From: Luffa acutangula
Lineage: Eukaryota > Streptophyta > Magnoliopsida > Cucurbitales > Cucurbitaceae
Assembly: GCA_036850905.1 (NCBI GenBank)
Contig: CM072089.1
Coordinates: forward strand, 41,823,119 to 41,887,118
DNA length: 64,000 nt
Reading direction: 5' to 3'
The position numbers and the translations under genes are program-made. The stretch's first letter is position 1; every line of letters begins with the position of its first letter. Positions 33,895-44,201 of the stretch are shown in pieces. Under the pieces are notes generated by a model. That model saw only the letters and a list, made by a program, of their open reading frames with translations. It was not told the origin of the DNA and did not search any database.

Positions 33895-35858
33895 CGTTGG
33901 GTTTTATGCCCTAAAACTCGTAGATAGTGAATGTAAACAAATTTTATACTTGTGTTCAATAAAGTGTTATTTAGTTTATGCAATAAAATGTTATTGTATA
34001 ATATTGCATTATTTGACCTAAATCCAATAAACTAAGATCCAAGGTTGTTTGTATGTAACTTGAACTAGTATGTAGGGACATACGAGGATCGATGTTCAAG
34101 AAACAACCTAAAAGGTCTATAGTATAGGGATAAGGCTGGGTACTTTATCCAGGTGACACTATAGATACGACCCACTTTGTATTATGATAGTGAATGTAAA
34201 CGCTATGATACCCCCACTCGCATGTAGTTGACATGCGAGTGGGGGTATCCTATGCAATGAGTTTGCATAAGACCGAACCGCGAAATAGTTAACCACTAAC
34301 TGTAACACCGTTAGTTGGCTTGGTTTCTATTTCACTAGGATGACCTTGACAACTGAGTCTCAATCCTGAGTGGATTATGGACTCCTGTTCACGAGGAGTT
34401 TTCCTTTGATTTGTATGGGTGAGAGTGGCCAGCACGCCGACTCAATAAGCTACCATTTTGGGGACAATACCGAGTGGGGAGCTGGGAACATAATCACACA
34501 AGATGAAATTCACTCCTTCTCGACTATAGGGTAAGTCGTGTGTTCCCTTAAGTGGTGCCTCCAGGACTTGAACAATGGGCCCAACCCTCTCTATGGCACG
34601 AGAGGGACTTCTGTTTGTTGGTTGGACCTCAAACAGGTTGTTCATTAGAGGAACACTGGGACTTAAGGACAAAGATGTAAACTAGGGGTAAAACGGTAAA
34701 TTGACCCAGCTGGAATACGAACACACGTGAAGGACTGACTTGTAGTATTGGTCGATATCCGTGGACATAGAAATATTCTGCAGTGAGAAGAGTGCAGCTG
34801 AGGGTCTTTAGTGGAATGACCCACAGTTAACGAATGGAGCCTAACTTGGTTAATGAGTTTAAGCCGATTAGTCTCGTATCGTTGGAGCTTCTGATCTGTA
34901 GGTCAATTAAGTCCCACTGGTAGCTCGTAAAAAGACTTGAAGCAAACAAATATAAATTGTAGAAAGTGTTCAATTTATCCTGGAAATCATATAATGTATA
35001 TTGATGCATTATAATATAAAGTTTATGAAACTTTATAATATAATTTTTGAATTAATTTCAAACATTAATTCTTGAGAGAAAATATTTGAAAGAGTTCAAA
35101 TAAATTTAATATGAATTGGATTCATATTAATTTTAATAAAATTCCTAAAATTAAATATATGATATTTAATTGGGTAATTAATTAATTATGGAATTAATTA
35201 TTTATTTATTAATTAGAGACATTCTCCTATTAGGAAAGAAAATATTTGAAAGAGCTCAAATAAATTTAATATGAATTGGATTCATATTAGTTTTAATAAA
35301 ATCTCTAAGATTAAATATGTGGTATTTAATTGGGTAATTAATTAATTATGTAATTAATTAATTATTTATTAAAATTAGATATTGTTTAGATAATAGATTT
35401 GAACTTATTCCTAGACCTTTTCCTATTAAGAAAAGGTTTTGGCCTTTACCTATATATAGGACCCCTGGGGTGGGGTGAAAGACATCTCATTGTCTCTCCT
35501 TCTCTAAGAGATCTCTCCCAAAAGACTCCCACAAGTCTCTTGCTTCAACAAGTCTTAGAGATATACCAGTGTAGCCGATTGGTGGTGTTCGCACAAGAGG
35601 GTTGCTGCGTTTTCAATCTTATTGGCAAGAAAAGGCGAATTGATCAAGGCTTTGTACAAAAGTAAGTTTTCTATGAAATCCTTGATCAATAGGATCAATC
35701 TAGTTGATCTTTTAGCATGTTTATAGCCTATGTACAACTCATTAAATATAGATTTATTGTTGTAATATTTTGCAAATTGTGTTGGTATTTCAATTAGAAT
35801 CTAAGACTCTGAGTAGGTTCGGTAATACTTTTCGCTGCGTGGGGCTTTTATCCCTTCA
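33895..35858 (+). repeat. type-A solo LTR inserted in element B
   Basis: 1964 bp, beginning (C)GTTGGGTTTTATGCC with its first base changed and ending CTTTTATCCCTTCA. Two AT-rich ~160-bp units at about 35079 and 35237. TATA-like CTATATATAGG near 35452, donor-like GTAAGTTTTC near 35661. A perfect 19-bp hairpin at 34207-34249. No clean target duplication: about 40 codons of B are missing and the right end is followed by 28 bp that repeat the LTR end. Confidence 0.87.
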
Positions 35859-35886
35859 ATGGATGTCGTTGACCTTTATCCCTTCA

Positions 35887-36529
35887 ATCGAGGATCCATT
35901 AACCTTTAAACAGGCAATGGATGGTGTTGACAAGAACAAGTGGATTAAAGCCATGGACATGGAAATCGAGTCCATGTATTTTAATTCATTCTGGGATCTT
36001 TTAGATCAACTTGAAGGGGTTAGACCCATAGGGTGTAAATGGATCTACAAGAGAAGACTCTGCTGGAAAGGTATAGAACTTTAAGGCACGACTTGTGGCA
36101 AAGGGTTTTACCTAGTGAGAGGGGACTAACTATGAGGAAACCTTCTCCCCTGTTGCCATGTTGGAGTCGATCCGGATACTTTTATCCATTGCCACATTTT
36201 ATGATTATAAAACATGGCAAATGGATGTCAAGACTGTCTTTCTGAACGACCATCTTGAGAAAAGTATCTACATGTCTCGGCCAGAGGGGTTCATTACTCG
36301 GGATCAAGAGCAAATAGTTTGCAAGCTCAAATGATCCATTTATGGATTGAAATAACCGTCTAGATCCTGGAATATGAGATTTGATACTACAATCAAATAT
36401 TATGGCTTTGAACATAACGTTGATGAGCCTTGTGTATATAAAAGGATCATCAACAATTATGTAGCTTTCTTACTACTATATGTGGATGATATCCTACTCA
36501 TCGGAAATGATGTAGGTTATCTTACTGAC
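35887..36529 (+). pseudogene. pol: element B pol, piece 3 (RT N-terminal part)
   Basis: Resumes at the IEDPLTFKQAMD-coding sequence and runs through GCKWIYKR and the fingers and palm of RT, including LLYVDD (about 36475), with several frame breaks and stops between 36050 and 36360. Cut at 36525-36529 (CTGAC) by TG1 and continued at 42629. Confidence 0.87.
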
Positions 36530-36828
36530 TGATGACATGCAAAAATGTCATCATTTTCCTATTAATTTTAGCTAGTTTTGTGCATGAATTGTGAGCTTTA
36601 ATGTATTTTTATGTTGATTTTATAGAAAACCGAGTTCGGACAGCAAAACTGAGATTTTAAGAGAATTTGGGTGAATTTGGAGACTTTATGGGCAATTTGA
36701 AGAATAATCATTGAAGATCAAAGCCCTAAGGTCCAAGAAAAGAAGACAATTGAAGTGGGAAGGCCCAAAAAGCCCAAAAGATTAAAGAAAGGAGGCTAAA
36801 ATCCGCAAATCAGGCTTCTAGAAGGCCT

Positions 36829-37004
36829 AGCGTCTCGACGCTAGGACCATAGCGTCTCGACGCTAGGTGATCAGAAAAGCGCGCTCCAAAAACGCGATAG
36901 CGTCGCGACGCTGTCTACATAGCGTCTCGACGCTGCGACAACTTCTGCCCCAAGACAACATGACGTCACAGCGTCTCGACGCTGTGACGTAGCGTCTTGA
37001 CGCT
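36829..37004 (+). promoter_or_regulatory. array of six 14-bp dyads in TG1 U3
   Basis: AGCGTC-TC-GACGCT or close variants start at 36829, 36851, 36899, 36921, 36970 and 36991: three pairs, 22/22/21 bp within a pair, 48-49 bp between pairs, overall period about 70 bp. Some dyads extend (CCTAGCGTCTCGACGCTAGG at the first; GTCACAGCGTC...GACGCTGTGAC at the fifth). A bZIP-like TGACGTCA lies at 36961-36968. The array ends 38 bp before the TATA box. The spacing suggests binding of a dimeric protein on one face of the helix; that is inference. Confidence 0.75.
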
Positions 37005-37041
37005 GTCGACTTGTTCAGCAAGAAAATTCCAGTCCCTTGCA

Positions 37042-37051
37042 CTATAAAAAG
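37042..37051 (+). promoter_or_regulatory. TATA box of TG1 LTR
   Basis: CTATAAAAAG in CTTGCACTATAAAAAGG, followed by a C/T-rich stretch; a standard plant TATA context. The 3' LTR has the same at about 41677. Confidence 0.75.
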
Positions 37052-37993
37052 GCCCCTTCCCTTTGGTTCAAATCATCCCAAATTTGGGGGAGCTCTCCCC
37101 TAGCTCAATAGAGAGAAAAAGTGAGAAGAATTGTGGAGAAAAAGTGGGAATTAAGCGAGATTCTAAGGCTCAAGATTCGAGATGATCGTAGCGGGAGCTT
37201 GGGATCAACTTATCGGTTATTTCTTCCTTACTTCTTTATAATTCCTTGTTGTAATTTGAGTTAGGCCTATGGATCAAGATCATTTTGGCACAATTATTTC
37301 CATTTGTGAGTATATCTTGAGACCTAGGGTCGTTATTCTAGTTAATTGGATATTGTAGGTAATTACTTGGATTATGTAATGAAATTCTCCATATTTCATC
37401 TATGCAATTCTTGCTTAATGCTTTTAATCTCTTGATCACGGATTAATTGTTATGATGGTCTAAATTGATACTCGTCAGAGAGAAATTAGATTAGATCCTA
37501 ATTGCATGGCTAACGATTGCTTGGAACACGAGAGTGAAAGAGAATTGTTAGAAATTGATTATGAAGTTGCTTAATGCCATACTATGATTAACTAAGGAGA
37601 TGGACACATAAATTAGTTATGTTAGTATGAGATGTGGAGGAGCTTGAAAGAGAAATCCGCTTAAAATTACTTCTAGATTTATCGAATTGAAGATTATTAG
37701 TTACATACATCCATGTAATTGAGCTACAAATCCAAGAAAGCTAGATAACACCCCAAGTCAAGTTCCCTTATTTGGTTATTTTCATTTCATTATTACATGT
37801 TTATTTTTATTAATTCCTTAAATTTTCGCACTATCATTCGAGTTGATCTTCTAAATAAAATTAAAACATGATGATTCTTGGTACTTAATGGAATTAATTC
37901 AATTTCCCTGAGGATTCGATACTCGGTATTACTACCGTTTTATATTACTTGTGACGACCCGTGCGCTTGCGGAAAATCGTACCAACAAGTTTT

Positions 37994-38011
37994 TGGCGCC
38001 GTTGCTGGGGA
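37994..38011 (+). other. primer binding site of TG1, Asp-tRNA type
   Basis: TGGCGCCGTTGCTGGGGA, six bases after the LTR; one mismatch from the complement of the plant Asp-tRNA 3' end (…CCCCGGCAACGGCGCCA), the primer typical of Athila-type elements. Confidence 0.85.
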
Positions 38012-38133
38012 TTTTGTAATTTTTTCCGTTAATATTGAGAATTAAGTGTTTGATTTTAATTTAGAATTTTATTTTTCTGCATTTTATTTTTTTTAGTTAT
38101 AAGGTGGATAATCTGTTCTTTTGAGATTTAATC

Positions 38134-39321
38134 ATGGCAGAAGACAAAGCAATCCGAGATTATTTCTTGCCTGAATTTCCATTAAACTATTTTGGAATAG
38201 CTTATGAGCCAGTCACTGTCGATAATTTTGAGCTGAAAGCTAGTCTCATTCAAATGGTAAGAGAGAATGCTTTCAAAGGCCATCCATCAGAAGATCCACA
38301 CCATCACCTAAGATCATTTCTGAATATCTGTGGAACTGTAAAAATGGGAGGAGTTAGCCCTGACTCAATTCGGTTGCAGTTATTTCCATTTTCTTTACAA
38401 GACAAGGCTAGAGATTGGTTAGACTCATTAACCTCAAATAGCATCCTTGGTTGGAATGATTTAGTCAAAGCTTTCCTTGCAAAATTTTTCCCATTAGAAA
38501 AGATTACCAAGCTTAGAGCTGAAATTGGAAAATTTCAACAATTTGAGGAAGAGCAATTATATGAAGCTTGGGAAAGATATAAGGATTTGTTAAGGAAATG
38601 CCCACAGCATGGATATCCTGATTGGCTTCAAATTCAACTTTTCTACAGTGGGTTAAATAGGAATTTAAAGACAATTCTCGACACTACGGCTGGAGGAAAC
38701 TTTTTAGCCAAAACTGTCAAGGAGGCACGAACCATAATAGAAGAGTTGGCTTTGACAAGTTACCAATGGCAACCAAAGTCCAAAATTAAGGAGAAACCAT
38801 GTGAGAATAATGAGGTAAGTGCTTTAAGGTTGCAAGTCGAAGCTCTAACCATGGTTCTAAACAAACTCACGGGATCAAAAATTTCAAATGCACCGAAAGC
38901 CGAAGTAAAAGAAGGACCTAAACCTGAAGAAAAGAAAAGCCCTTTGGAAGAAATGTTAAGAAACTTCATGAATGAGACTAGAAATTTGAATGAAAATGTG
39001 CAAGCCAAAGTAGATATTGTTATGGATCAAATGACAATATTTATGAAGGAAATCCAGCAAAGAAATTTATCTAATGTCATCGCCATGGACACACAAGAAC
39101 AATGCCTGACCATAACTCGGAGAAGTGGAAAGCAGGAAGCAGAGAGAAAAGAAGTCAAACATACCAACACTAGGAGGATTCTGGATGAAGATGATGATCA
39201 AAACACAGAAGAGGAGGAGAAAGCGCGCCATCTCTACCTGAAAAGACGTCCCATGAGTTCGTGGACTGCTCCAGTGGATATTGCATGGTACCTTATACCT
39301 CACTACCCGAGGAGACTTTGA
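38134..39321 (+). CDS. gag: gag protein of TG1 (retrotransposon gag domain)
   Basis: 395 codons from the ATG at 38134, the first ATG of a long open frame 120 bp after the primer site. Residues about 30-205 hold the Gypsy-type gag domain: EDPHHHLRSFLNIC, RLQLFPFSLQDKARDWLDSL, FLAKFFP, LYEAWERYKDLLRKCPQHG, PDWLQIQLFYSGL. This is the capsid precursor that would assemble particles and package RNA. The C-terminal half (about 215-395) is charged and low in recognisable domains, with an acidic/Lys-rich stretch; I see no zinc knuckle or protease. It overlaps the next open frame by 61 bp in another frame. The frame is unbroken in a young element, consistent with use in trans by an autonomous partner. 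Confidence 0.88.
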   Translation: MAEDKAIRDYFLPEFPLNYFGIAYEPVTVDNFELKASLIQMVRENAFKGHPSEDPHHHLRSFLNICGTVKMGGVSPDSIRLQLFPFSLQDKARDWLDSLTSNSILGWNDLVKAFLAKFFPLEKITKLRAEIGKFQQFEEEQLYEAWERYKDLLRKCPQHGYPDWLQIQLFYSGLNRNLKTILDTTAGGNFLAKTVKEARTIIEELALTSYQWQPKSKIKEKPCENNEVSALRLQVEALTMVLNKLTGSKISNAPKAEVKEGPKPEEKKSPLEEMLRNFMNETRNLNENVQAKVDIVMDQMTIFMKEIQQRNLSNVIAMDTQEQCLTITRRSGKQEAERKEVKHTNTRRILDEDDDQNTEEEEKARHLYLKRRPMSSWTAPVDIAWYLIPHYPRRL

Positions 39322-39872
39322 TTGAAAGCTTCTATGAAAGGTTAAAGATGCTAGATTCAGTTGTTGATGGTGATGTGCTTGTTACGACACCCAATGAGGC
39401 ATGGGAGATCAATGAAAATCTGACAGAAACTACTCAATTCCATGCCACTCCTCATGATGAGCCAGAATGCCAAGTTTCAGAGCAGCAGCAGGAAGGTAAA
39501 TTAAAAGAAAATCCCATCAAGGTCAGTGATCTTGAACTTAATTTTCCCTATGAGCCTTTTTCATATAGTAATCCATGCAAGTTAGGAGAATGGGATATTG
39601 AGAAAAATTCATATCATTCCATGCTTATTTCTTTGTCTCCTAAGAATCATAACTCTGAAATGCATGATTTAGGCTTAGTGATTGCAGTACCTGATCCCCT
39701 TGCTGTTAGGCTTAGATGGTATCTAAATAATATGTTCGAGAAAGCAGAGGATTACTTGATTATAATTTCTTATGTTGTGCACCCAATGTGCAAGTTGAAG
39801 TTTTTTATGCAGGATCTGAGAAAGAAAACGAAGAAAGATCCTCTGAGGATCAAGGAAGTGGACTTCGGTTGA
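39261..39872 (+). CDS. second open frame of TG1, unknown function
   Basis: 203 codons overlapping the end of gag. I recognise no protease, RT, RNase H or integrase motif. The 3' end runs into the conserved sequence GACGTTAAACAAGCGCTT at about 39899-39916 and a GGGAGGCAACCCAA stem at about 39919-39932, which occurs near the end of the coding region of Athila/Tat elements. It may therefore be a remnant of pol end or env-like sequence brought next to gag by an internal deletion. The initial ATG is arbitrary; the piece may be untranslated. Confidence 0.5.
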   Translation: MDCSSGYCMVPYTSLPEETLIESFYERLKMLDSVVDGDVLVTTPNEAWEINENLTETTQFHATPHDEPECQVSEQQQEGKLKENPIKVSDLELNFPYEPFSYSNPCKLGEWDIEKNSYHSMLISLSPKNHNSEMHDLGLVIAVPDPLAVRLRWYLNNMFEKAEDYLIIISYVVHPMCKLKFFMQDLRKKTKKDPLRIKEVDFG

Positions 39873-40509
39873 AAACACCGAATCCCGTCTAGCTCAGGAC
39901 GTTAAACAAGCGCTTCTTGGGAGGCAACCCAAGCTTTTAAAGTTTTTTTTTTGAAGATTTCATATTAGTTTTTGTGTTGATCCTAAGGCTCCCATAAGAT
40001 CGATCCTTGAGCAGGGAACTCGTGAAATGACACCTATCCGCTCATTCTCTCTTCGGACGAAAATTCAAGACGTTTCAGATTCTCTCGCTTTTTCAGGGCA
40101 GTATCGATCTCTCTTTATCTGATTAAATGTTCATACATTGGGGACAATGTATATTTTAAGTTTGGGGGGGAGATTCGCTCTGCTTAGGTTTTGCATAAGA
40201 AAAGTAATGCTTATGATGAATTAAATGCATGTTGATGATGATGACGTCTGATGATTTGCTTTCAGCCATGATTCTCTCTTATTGTTGCAAATTTGGAAGC
40301 ATGTCTAAATTCAAGAAAATTTAAAATTTTTCTTTGATCCCCTTGCAAAGTATGATGATTCACTTGTTTTATTATGATTTTGAAAGCCTAGATGAAAGTT
40401 ATATGCTTTGGAAGTTTGTTGTCACTCCGATAGGTGTAAAGTTTGTTTAGATAACTTTCTTGCGTAATAGTAGGTAATACTGAGCTTTGGGAAAAAGAAA
40501 TGATTTGCT

Positions 40510-40548
<39 letters not shown>

Positions 40549-40768
40549 CATCTAAAAAAAAAAAAAAAAAAAAAGAATTGCTCCACTTTCTTGAGAGCGT
40601 TAGTAACCAGGGGCATTCATGACACCCATCGTTTGCCTTTGCATGAAAGCGCTGGAAAGAAATGAGCATGCCTCGGCAACCTGAAAGATGAGGCGCTCGT
40701 AGTTGGATGCTTTCATCACCAATGTTGGCAAGCCAGAACGAAGGCGATACATCAAAAAGGATTATCAT

Positions 40769-40810
<42 letters not shown>

Positions 40811-41164
40811 GTTTGGGGGACACCTCAAAAATCATGGGTACCTTAGTAAGGTAGTGCTTGCTAGATAAGCATGATGGCTAAAGGGCGAGCTTTAGTGCCA
40901 GTGTAGGGGGAAGATGAATGGAAGAGTATATAAATGATTCCGGGCTAGTAAAAATTATGATAAGACAAATGATGATTCGTTTTTGCAAGGGAGGATAGGA
41001 TTAAATTTTAAACTTCTTGATGTTTGTTCATGCTTACTTATTTGTTTCAATAGTTTGCATTCATGGCTAGAAGCATTGAAGATAGAGTTGTTAGCATGCA
41101 AGTTATGATTCATATGTATCACTTTATTTTGCTCGGGACTAGCAAAACTTTAAGTTTGGGGGTG
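39873..41164 (+). other. non-coding 3' interior of TG1 with simple repeats and polypurine tract
   Basis: No gene seen. Contains the GGGAGGCAACCCAA stem near 39919, TTTAAGTTTGGGGGGGA at about 40155, a (TA)n run at 40508-40542, an A run at 40554-40574, an A run of about 33 at 40771-40803, and the polypurine tract AAGTTTGGGGG just before the 3' LTR. AGTTTGGGGG therefore occurs more than once (40810 also), which may reflect internal duplication. Confidence 0.65.
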
Positions 41165-42623
41165 TGATGACATGCAAAAATGTCATCATTTTCCTATTAA
41201 TTTTAGCTAGTTTTGTGCATGAATTGTGAGCTTTAATGTATTTTTATGTTGATTTTATAGAAAACCGAGTTCGGACAGCAAAACTGAGATTTTAAGAGAA
41301 TTTGGGTGAATTTGGAGACTTTATGGGCAATTTGAAGAATAATCATTGAAGATCAAAGCCCTAAGGTCCAAGAAAAGAAGACAATTGAAGTGGGAAGGCC
41401 TAAAAAGCCCAAAAGATTAAAGAAAGGAGGCTAAAATCCGCAAATCAGGCTTCTAGAAGGCCTAGCGTCTCGACGCTAGGACCATAGCGTCTCGACGCTA
41501 GGTGATCAGAAAAGCGCGCTCCAAAAACGCGATAGCGTCGCGACACTGTCTACATAGCGTCTCGACGCTGCGACAACTTCTGCCCCAAGACAACATGACG
41601 TCACGGCGTCTCGACGCTGTGACGTAGCGTCTCGACGCTGTCGACTTGTTCAGCAAGAAAATTCCAGCCCCTTGCACTATAAAAAGGCCCCTTCCCTTTG
41701 GTTCAAATCATCCCAAATATGGGGGAGCTCTCCCCTAGCTCAATAGAGAGAAAAAGTGAGAAGAATTGTGGAGAAAAAGTGGGAATTAAGCGAGATTCTA
41801 AGGCTCAAGATTCGAGATGATCGTAGCGGGAGCTTGGGATCAACTTATCGGTTATTTCTTCCTTACTTCTTTATAATTCCTTGTTGTAATTTGAGTTAGG
41901 CCTATGGATCAAGATCATTTTGGCACAATTATTTCCATTTGTGAGTAGATCTTGAGACCTAGGGTCGTTATTCTAGTTAATTGGATATTGTAGCGTAATT
42001 ACTTGGATTATGTAATGAAATTCTTCATATTTCATCTATGCAATTCTTGCTTAATGCTTTTAATCTCTTGATCACAGATTAATTGTTATGATGGTCTAAA
42101 TTGATACTCGTCATAGAGAAATTATATTAGATCCTAATTGCATGGCTAACGATTGCTTGGAACACGAGAGTGAAAGAGAATTGTTAGAAATTGATTATGA
42201 AGTTGCTTAATGCCATACTATGATTAACTAAGGAGATGGACACATAAATTAGTTATGTTAGTATGAGATGTGGAGGAGCTTGAAAGAGAAATCCGCTTAA
42301 AATTACTTCTAGATTTATGGAATTGAAGATTATTAGTTACATACATCCATGTAATTGAGCTACAAATCCAAGAAAGCTAGATAACACCCCAGGTCAAGTT
42401 CCCTTATTTGGTTATTTTCATTTCATTATTACATGTTTATTTTTATTAATTCCTTAAATTTTTGCACTATCATTCGAGTTGATCTTCTAAATAAAATTAA
42501 AACATGATGATTCTTGGTACTTAATGGAATTAATTCAATTTCCCTGAGGATTCGATACTCGGTATTACTACCGTTTTATATTACTTGTGACGACCCGTGC
42601 GCTTGCGGAAAATCGTACCAACA
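41165..42623 (+). repeat. 3' LTR of TG1
   Basis: 1459 bp; copy of 36530-37987. Its six dyads start at 41464, 41486, 41534, 41556, 41605 and 41626, keeping the 22-48-22-49-21 spacing. Followed by CTGAC. Confidence 0.95.
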
Positions 42624-42628
42624 CTGAC

Positions 42629-43547
42629 ATTAAACAATGGCTAGCAACTCAATTCCAAATGAAAGATTTGGGTGAGACACAATATGTTCTAGGGATCCAA
42701 ATTGTTCGAGACCAAAAGAAAAAAATGCTAGCCCCGCCTCAAGCGTCTTATATCGGTAAATTGTTGGTTAGATAGATGAAAAATTCCAAGAAGGGATTAT
42801 TACCTTTCAGGTACATAATTAATTTATCTAAGGAATAGTGTCCTCAGACACCTCAAGAAGTTGAGGATATGAGACGAATTCCCTATGCCTCTACAGTAGG
42901 CAGCCTAATGTATGCCATGTTGTGTACAAGGCCTGACATTTGTTATGCAGTAGGGATTGTCGATAGATATCAATCCAATCCAGGATTCGATCACTGGACA
43001 ATCATTAAAAATATCCTCAAGTATCTTAGGAGAACGAGGGACTATGTGCTCGTGTATGGCGCTAAGGATTTGATCCTTACAAGATACACTGATTTTGACT
43101 TTCAAACCGATAAAGATTCGAGGAAATCTAAATCGGGGTCAGTATTCACTCTGAATGGAGAAGCAATAGTATGGCGTAGCATCAAGCAAGGATGCATTGC
43201 AGACTCGACCATGGAGGCCGAATATGTAGCTGTTTGCGAAACAGTGAAAGAGGTAGTATGGCTCAGGAAGTTCTTGACTGACTTGGAAGTCGTTCCAAAT
43301 ATGCATCAGCCTATCACCCTATACTGTGATAATAGCGATGCAGTTGCAAACTCAAAGGAACCTCGCAGCCATAAGAGAGGCAAGCACATCGAAAGAAATT
43401 ATCATCTCATTAGGGAGATGAGACGTGATCGTCACGAAGATAGCGACGGAGCATAACATTGCTGATCCATTCCCGAAGATTCTCACGACTAAAGTGTTTG
43501 AGAGTCATCTAGAAGGTCTATGTCTGCGAGATATGTACGGGAAATAA
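42629..43547 (+). pseudogene. pol: element B pol, piece 4 (RT end and RNase H)
   Basis: Continues RT exactly across TG1 (YLTD | IKQWLATQFQMKDLGE). Then the RT/RNase H linker (RRIPYASTVGSLMYAML, TRPDICYAVG) and RNase H (YTDFDF, MEAEYVA, LYCDNS, HKRGKHIER). Stops at 42773 and about 42837 and a small deletion near 43415 break the frame. The stop TAA at 43545-43547 matches the end of the family's pol. Confidence 0.88.
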
Positions 43548-44201
43548 TCTAGGGCAAGTGAGAGAATTGTAATCGGTATATCGATACCTTAATGTACTGG
43601 GTATTTAGATGCGGTAGTTTATTGTATTTGTACTCTGTTACTAATAGATGTATTTATTCACCCATTGCTATTATGGATTATAGTGAAGGTGTTAATATCT
43701 AAAAAACGGAAGCAATTTTGGATCTTTGGCACATAATTTGTTCAATTTGATGAAACATTGCATGCTGTCCATTTAAAGAAAAATAGAGTATGTTTACCAA
43801 CCTTGAATCAATGGAGAAATTGGTTGGATTTCTTTGTTGTTTTTCTTCACCAACGAGTCATGAACCACTAAAGGATCTTCTTTGCTATCCTCAAACCTTT
43901 AGAACAGATTGTGGGATCCTCAAGTGATAGAATTTGAGAGAGAAATCATGAAGAACAAGCTTGCAAGGTGGGTTTTGGTGAGTTTTCAATTTGGCAGCAG
44001 TTCCTTATGTTTCAAGCTTAATTTCTTCAGTCATCTTCTTCCCTTTTACAGAGGGATTAGAGATGAAGGAAAGCTTCAGCAATTGAAACTCAATCAACCA
44101 AAGATTAGTGGGAATTTTGGTGTCCAACATGAGGTGAGTGCATGGGTTTAGTCACTATGCACTCCACCTCCAAAAATTCAACCTTTTTTTAATTTAATTA
44201 A

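Larger units (their letters stand above)
36530..37987 (+). repeat. 5' LTR of TG1
   Basis: Begins TGATGACATGCAAAAATG and ends ...TCGTACCAACA. Contains the dyad array 36829-37004 and a TATA box at 37042. Near-identical to 41165-42623. Confidence 0.95.
36530..42623 (+). mobile_element. TG1: Athila-type gag-only LTR element (TR-GAG-like)
   Basis: 6.1 kb with a perfect target duplication CTGAC (36525-36529, 42624-42628), LTRs of 1458 and 1459 bp that differ at about 15 positions by eye (about 1%), an Asp-tRNA type primer site, a gag gene and a polypurine tract. There is no RT, RNase H or integrase in its 3.2-kb interior. This is the layout described for TR-GAG elements: non-autonomous, relying on an intact relative for polymerase and integrase. 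Gag sequence and primer site place it near Athila/Tat Gypsy elements. It is young and structurally intact. Confidence 0.93.

Noticed and set aside
36829..37004. Regularly spaced short dyads resembling a CRISPR array
   Set aside because: Repeat is 14 bp, spacing alternates 22 and 48-49 bp, and it sits in a plant LTR promoter present in both LTRs. Not CRISPR.
37994..38011. tRNA-like sequences at primer sites (1297, 11845, 23942, 29648, 37994, 47938, 63325)
   Set aside because: Only 12-18 bases complementary to tRNA 3' ends next to LTRs. They are primer sites, not tRNA genes.
40771..40803. Long A run as the tail of a SINE or processed pseudogene
   Set aside because: No upstream pol III boxes, gene copy or target duplication around it; more likely a simple-repeat expansion in TG1.
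40388..40828. 146-codon frame with poly-Phe and alternating Ile-Tyr
   Set aside because: Produced by A runs and a (TA)n run in the non-coding interior of TG1.
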